This document shows, piece after piece, positions 59,806 through 64,000 of a stretch of 64,000 nucleotides of DNA; within the stretch, counting starts at the first letter, position 1, and each line of letters begins with the position of its first letter. Under the pieces are notes generated by a model that was given only the letters and a program-made list of their open reading frames with translations, had not been told where the DNA came from and did no database searches. Origin of the DNA: Cyanobium sp. CZS25K (GTDB lineage Bacteria > Cyanobacteriota > Cyanobacteriia > PCC-6307 > Cyanobiaceae); the NCBI GenBank assembly GCA_030373325.1, contig JAUCZB010000011.1, positions 1 through 64,000 on the forward strand. The letters run 5' to 3'. The position numbers and the translations under genes were made by a program.

Positions 59806-61263
59806 TCACCCGCAGACCGGGTTGCAGGAAACGGCGTTCCTCGGCAGCGGCACGACGCTGGCGGCGGCTCTCGCCAGTCTCGAGGGAATCTCCGGGCATC
59901 CAGCCCAGTGGAGGTGGAGCCAGCTGGCGTGAACGGTCGGGGCGGTCCATCCTTCGATCCTTCCTGGTGATCCCCAGCCTTCAAGTTGCCACAGGCTCTC
60001 CACCTCCGCCAACCCATCGCCACGGGATGGTCGGGGTTCCAGCTGCCAGCGGTGGAACTCGTGGCCGCACAGGGATTCACCGCGGCGCACCAGCAGTCCA
60101 TCAGCGCCGGGCAGGGCCTGGCGGTAGCCGAGGCTGAGGGGACCGCGGCGGGCGCCGAAGGGGAGCAGACCGGCCATCGGGTGCCGGACCCCGTCCCCAT
60201 CCTCCAGCTCCTGGCCCAGCAGCAGCAGGCCGCCGCATTCGGCCACGATCGGCAGGCCGGCGGCGGCGGCGGCGCGGAGGGAGCCAAGGCTGCGTCGGCT
60301 GGCCGCCAGCTGGGGGGCATGCAGTTCGGGATAGCCCCCGGGCAGCAGCACCGCCCGACAGTCCCGGGGCAGGGGATCGTCGGCCAGGGGACTCCAGGAC
60401 AACGGCTTCAGGCCACAGGCCTGGAGCAGCTCCTGGGCTTCGGGGTAGCGGAAGTGGAAGGCCGCGTCGCTGGCGATCGCCACGGGGAGGCCCGCGTCGG
60501 CCCCGGCGGTCGCGGCGAAAGCCGAAGCGGCCGGGACCCGATCCAGGCACCAGTGAATCGGATCCTGGCCTTCCGGCGGGCAGGCCGGCGGCGCCAGCAA
60601 CGGCCAGAGCCTGGCCAGATCGAGATGCTCCCGGGCCAGACGGGCCCAGATCCGCTGACGTTCGCCCAGGTCGCCCAGCTCCCCTGGGGTGAGCAGGCCC
60701 AGGTGGCGGGAAGGCAGTTCCAGGCTGGGATGGCTGGGCAGCACCCCCAGCAGCGGAACCTCGATGGCGGCCAGGGCTTCGGCCAGCAGCCGGTGGTGTC
60801 GTTCGCTGCCCACCCGGTTCAGCACCACCCCGGCCAGGCTGATCCGGGGCGGGCCATGGTCACGGAAGCCGCGCACCAGGGCCGCCAGGCTGCCCGCCTG
60901 ACGGGACGCCTCCACGACCAGCACCACCGGCAGCCCCAGCAGGTCCGCCACGGCGGCGGAACTGCCCTCGCTGCCGGCCCCCCGGCCATCGAAGAGGCCC
61001 ATGACCCCCTCCACCAGCACGCGTCCGGCCCGGCCGCCATGCCAGCGGTAGCAGCGCCGCACCCAGTCCTCACCACAGAGCAGGGGGTCAAGGTTGCGGC
61101 AGGGACGACCCGCCACCGCCCCCAGCAGCTGGGGATCGAGGTAGTCGGGCCCCACCTTGAAGGGCTGGATGGTCTCCCCCCGCTCCCGCGCCACGGCCGC
61201 CAGGGTGAGACTCAGCAGGGTCTTGCCGCTGCCGCTGCAGGGGGCCGCGATCAGGCAACTCAT
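59806..61263 (-). CDS. cobB: Cobyrinate a,c-diamide synthase
   Basis: MSCLIAAPCSGSGKTLLSLTLAAVARERGETIQPFKVGPDYLDPQLL, VEGVMGLFDGRGAGSEGSSAAVADLLGLPVVLVV, LPGGYPELHAPQL, AECGGLLLLGQELED. Confidence 0.95.
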   Translation of the reverse strand: MSCLIAAPCSGSGKTLLSLTLAAVARERGETIQPFKVGPDYLDPQLLGAVAGRPCRNLDPLLCGEDWVRRCYRWHGGRAGRVLVEGVMGLFDGRGAGSEGSSAAVADLLGLPVVLVVEASRQAGSLAALVRGFRDHGPPRISLAGVVLNRVGSERHHRLLAEALAAIEVPLLGVLPSHPSLELPSRHLGLLTPGELGDLGERQRIWARLAREHLDLARLWPLLAPPACPPEGQDPIHWCLDRVPAASAFAATAGADAGLPVAIASDAAFHFRYPEAQELLQACGLKPLSWSPLADDPLPRDCRAVLLPGGYPELHAPQLAASRRSLGSLRAAAAAGLPIVAECGGLLLLGQELEDGDGVRHPMAGLLPFGARRGPLSLGYRQALPGADGLLVRRGESLCGHEFHRWQLEPRPSRGDGLAEVESLWQLEGWGSPGRIEGWTAPTVHASWLHLHWAGCPEIPSRLARAAASVVPLPRNAVSCNPVCG

Positions 61264-61309
61264 GCGGTCGGTGGCGCCGGTGGTGGCGCGGCCGGAGAAG
61301 AAGGCTGTC

Positions 61310-62608
61310 TCAGCCTGGCAGCAGGCAGGCCGCCAGCGGCACGGCCGCCGCCAGCAGAGGGGCGGTGGTGTCGTGGCCCCCGGAGAGCAGGCGGGCCATC
61401 TCCATCTCCTCGCTCTCCTCCGGCAGGGGGACCACCCCCTCGGCGAGGTCAATGCTGGCCATGCCGCCGGATTCCAACCGCATGCAGCCTCCCGATTCCG
61501 AACAGAGAATCACGCACAGAGGTGGCCGCTGCTGCGGTTCACAGATCAGCCGCATCCCGACGATGGCGCCGGGATGGGTCTTGGGTACGCCCATGGGCAC
61601 CGGCATCAGCGTGAACTGGACCCCCACCCCGTCGGTGCGCTCGAATTCCGCCGAGATGCCCTGGCCCGGTCCGTCCACCTCCACCGTGTAGCTGCTCACC
61701 AGGTGCCATCCCAGCCGGTCGGCGATCCAGGCGGCCAGCAGGAGGCCCTTGACCGGGTGGTCCCCCTCCACGTCGATGTCCAGCTGAACCACGTGGCCGA
61801 GGGCATCGCGACGGGACGGGGGATCGAACACCATGGCCAGCGATTCCCGCCAGGTGCGCAGCCGCAGCCAGTTGAGATCGTTGACGGCCTGACCGGCGGT
61901 GATGCGTTCCAGCATCAGATCGAGGCAGCGGCGCGGTTCGCCCAGGGAACTGTCGATCACGAGGCGCCGGGGAACCGGTGCCAGCGCCTCCAGCATCTCG
62001 GAGGGCTCATCCAGGCTGCTGTTCCACCACACCCAGCACGGCAGGCTGTCGTCCACCAGGTTCTGGATGAGCTCGAGGCTCTGCTGCAGGGCTCCCATGC
62101 CACCCCGCAGCACCACCACATCACCACAGGCGGCTCCGGCGCCGCCTTCCTCCGGCAACGGGCAGTAGGCCGCCACCAGAGTCTCCAGGGGATGGCCCGG
62201 ATCGAGAGTGGGGGCCAGGGTGATCAGACGCCGCGGCATGTGGGCGCTGATGGCGCTCTCCACGAACTGACCGCGCAGATCCTGACTGCTGTGGCCCCCG
62301 TCCTTCTGGCCAATGGCCCAGGCCAGGCGTGGATCCATGGGGGCCGTGCTGTTGGGAAGATCGGTTTCCGGCACCACCATCCGGGCCGCCTCCAGCAGCT
62401 CCTTGCGCAGCAGGCCGGTGATCGGCCCGTCCACCCGGCCCAGCCGCACCATCTGTTGCTCCAGCCAGGAGGGCTCCCACACCACCAGGGTGAAGGTGGC
62501 GGCGCCGGTGGACCCCTCCAGATCCTGGGTCCAGAGGCGTTGCAGGTAGGGCGTGACCTCCTCGGGGGGCAGGTCGAGGGGGGCCTGGAGGGTGAGCTGG
62601 GGAGCCAT
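61310..62608 (-). CDS. opcA: Glucose-6-phosphate dehydrogenase assembly protein
   Basis: MAPQLTLQAPLDLPPEEVTPYLQRLWTQDLEGSTGAATFTLVVWEPSWLEQQMVRLGRVDGPITG; located directly after zwf. Confidence 0.93.
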   Translation of the reverse strand: MAPQLTLQAPLDLPPEEVTPYLQRLWTQDLEGSTGAATFTLVVWEPSWLEQQMVRLGRVDGPITGLLRKELLEAARMVVPETDLPNSTAPMDPRLAWAIGQKDGGHSSQDLRGQFVESAISAHMPRRLITLAPTLDPGHPLETLVAAYCPLPEEGGAGAACGDVVVLRGGMGALQQSLELIQNLVDDSLPCWVWWNSSLDEPSEMLEALAPVPRRLVIDSSLGEPRRCLDLMLERITAGQAVNDLNWLRLRTWRESLAMVFDPPSRRDALGHVVQLDIDVEGDHPVKGLLLAAWIADRLGWHLVSSYTVEVDGPGQGISAEFERTDGVGVQFTLMPVPMGVPKTHPGAIVGMRLICEPQQRPPLCVILCSESGGCMRLESGGMASIDLAEGVVPLPEESEEMEMARLLSGGHDTTAPLLAAAVPLAACLLPG

Positions 62609-62644
62609 GGGGGCGCGGGTGTGGGAGGGAGGAGGACGCGTTCG

Positions 62645-64000
62645 TCAGGGACGGCGCCAGATCAGGCCGTCCTCGGCCAGGAGGCCATCGGCGGCGGCCG
62701 GACCCCAGGTACGGGCTTCGTAGGGATGGACCGGCAACTGCCAGGGGGATTCCTCAATCAGCGCCAGCAGCGGCGTGTAGAGCCTCCAGGCGGCTTCCAC
62801 CTCATCGCTGCGGGTGAACAGGGTGGGATCCCCCAGCATGGCGTCCGCGAGCAGCCGCACGTAGCCCTCGTCGGAGGGTTCTCCGAAGGATTCGTCGTAG
62901 CTGAAGGCCATGTCGACGGGCCGGCTGCGCATCCCGGATCCCGGAGCCTTCACCTCGAACTTGAACTCGGCACCCTCGTCGGGCTGGATCCGCAGGATCA
63001 GCTGGTTGGGGGTGGGGGCGCCACCGGCGGCGTCGAAGAGGTGAACAGGGGCCTCCCGGAAGGTGAGCACCACTTCGCTGAGGCGCTTCGGCAGCCGTTT
63101 GCCGGTGCGCAGGTAGAAGGGCACCCCCTGCCAGCGCCAGTTGTTGATGGCCACCTTCATGGCCACATAGGTTTCCGTGGTGCTGTTGGCGTTCACCCCC
63201 GGCTCCTGGCGGTAGCCAGGCAGTGGCTGGAGCAGGCTGCCGCCGGCGGCGTACTGACCCCGCACACAGCACTTCCAGGGCTCGTCCTCGTCGGCGAGGC
63301 GGGCCGACTGCAGCACCTTGGCCTTCTCGTTGCGGATCGCCTCCGGATCGAAGCGGCCCGGAGCCTCCATGGCGGTGAGGGCCAGGATCTGGGTGAGGTG
63401 GTTCTGCACCATGTCCCGCAGGGCGCCGGAGGATTCGTAGTAGCCGGCCCGCTCCTCCACCCCCACGGTTTCGGCGGCGGTGATCTGGACGCTGGAGATG
63501 TAGTTGCGGTTCCAGATCGGCTCGAAGATCGTGTTGGCGAAGCGCAGCACCAGGATGTTCTGGACCGTTTCCTTGCCCAGGTAATGGTCGATGCGGAACA
63601 CCTGGCTTTCCTTGGCGCAGGCCTGCACCACCTTGTTGAGGGCCTGGGCGCTGGCGTAGTCGCGGCCGAAGGGCTTCTCGATCACCACCCGGCTGCGCTC
63701 CGGATCGGCCAGCAGCCCGGCCCCGGCCAGGGCACGGCAGCCGCTGCCGTAGAACTCCGGCGACACCGAGAGGTAAAAGGTGCGGTTGCCGCGGGTGGCC
63801 CGCAACCGATCGATGGCTTCGAGCCGCTGGCCGAGACGCACCAGGTGGTCGGGTTGCTGCAGATCCACCGGCTCGTAGAAGAGCCCCTGGGAGAACTGCT
63901 CCCAGGCGGTGCGATGGGAGGCGATCTCGTCGGCCAGGGCGGCGCCCATCTTCTCGCGGAACTCCTGGTCACTCCAGGGGCGTCGGGCACAGCCGAGCAC
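62645..64000 (-). CDS. zwf: Glucose-6-phosphate 1-dehydrogenase (5' end outside window)
   Basis: VVIEKPFGRDYASAQALNKVV, FRIDHYLGKETVQNILVLRFANTIFEPIWNRNYISSVQITAAETVGVEERAGYYESSGALRDMVQNHLTQIL. Confidence 0.97.
   Translation of the reverse strand: MLGCARRPWSDQEFREKMGAALADEIASHRTAWEQFSQGLFYEPVDLQQPDHLVRLGQRLEAIDRLRATRGNRTFYLSVSPEFYGSGCRALAGAGLLADPERSRVVIEKPFGRDYASAQALNKVVQACAKESQVFRIDHYLGKETVQNILVLRFANTIFEPIWNRNYISSVQITAAETVGVEERAGYYESSGALRDMVQNHLTQILALTAMEAPGRFDPEAIRNEKAKVLQSARLADEDEPWKCCVRGQYAAGGSLLQPLPGYRQEPGVNANSTTETYVAMKVAINNWRWQGVPFYLRTGKRLPKRLSEVVLTFREAPVHLFDAAGGAPTPNQLILRIQPDEGAEFKFEVKAPGSGMRSRPVDMAFSYDESFGEPSDEGYVRLLADAMLGDPTLFTRSDEVEAAWRLYTPLLALIEESPWQLPVHPYEARTWGPAAADGLLAEDGLIWRRP

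Noticed and set aside
1-64000. CRISPR arrays, rRNA, tRNA or transposase genes
   Set aside because: None recognised on reading; intergenic gaps are mostly too short and no cloverleaf or regular spacer-repeat pattern was seen. A tRNAscan-SE/Infernal run would be decisive.

Overview
GC-rich cyanobacterial chromosomal window, probably an alpha-cyanobacterium of the Cyanobium/Synechococcus type. Assignment is from recognised gene content: ndhF4/ndhD4/cupB CO2-uptake genes, glgA, menB/menD, zwf-opcA and hpsJ-like. Most of it is ordinary housekeeping and transport genes in dense, often 4-bp-overlapping arrays. No rRNA, tRNA, CRISPR array or intact transposase was recognised. The most interesting locus is about 25.8-35.6 kb. 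There the CO2-uptake NDH-1 genes ndhF4 and ndhD4-cupB are separated by a visibly lower-GC, three-gene, translationally coupled signalling cassette. It encodes (i) a membrane protein with a DUF3365/Tll0287-type CxxCH heme sensor plus a LOV-type PAS domain (GFNCRFLQG), (ii) a GGEEF diguanylate cyclase, and (iii) a GAF/degenerate-GGDEF/EAL protein. This suggests light/redox-controlled c-di-GMP signalling embedded in inorganic-carbon uptake. Several decayed or frameshifted genes were also read directly: a PAS-GAF-PAS-GGDEF-EAL gene with a 5-bp insertion and an in-frame TAG, a frameshifted PEP-CTERM-like choice-of-anchor-L protein, a broken Coq4-family gene, a DUF4384-like remnant, and a stray ~95-bp fragment of pyrC about 2.5 kb from the intact pyrC. 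All family calls come from reading motifs by eye; no database search was run.
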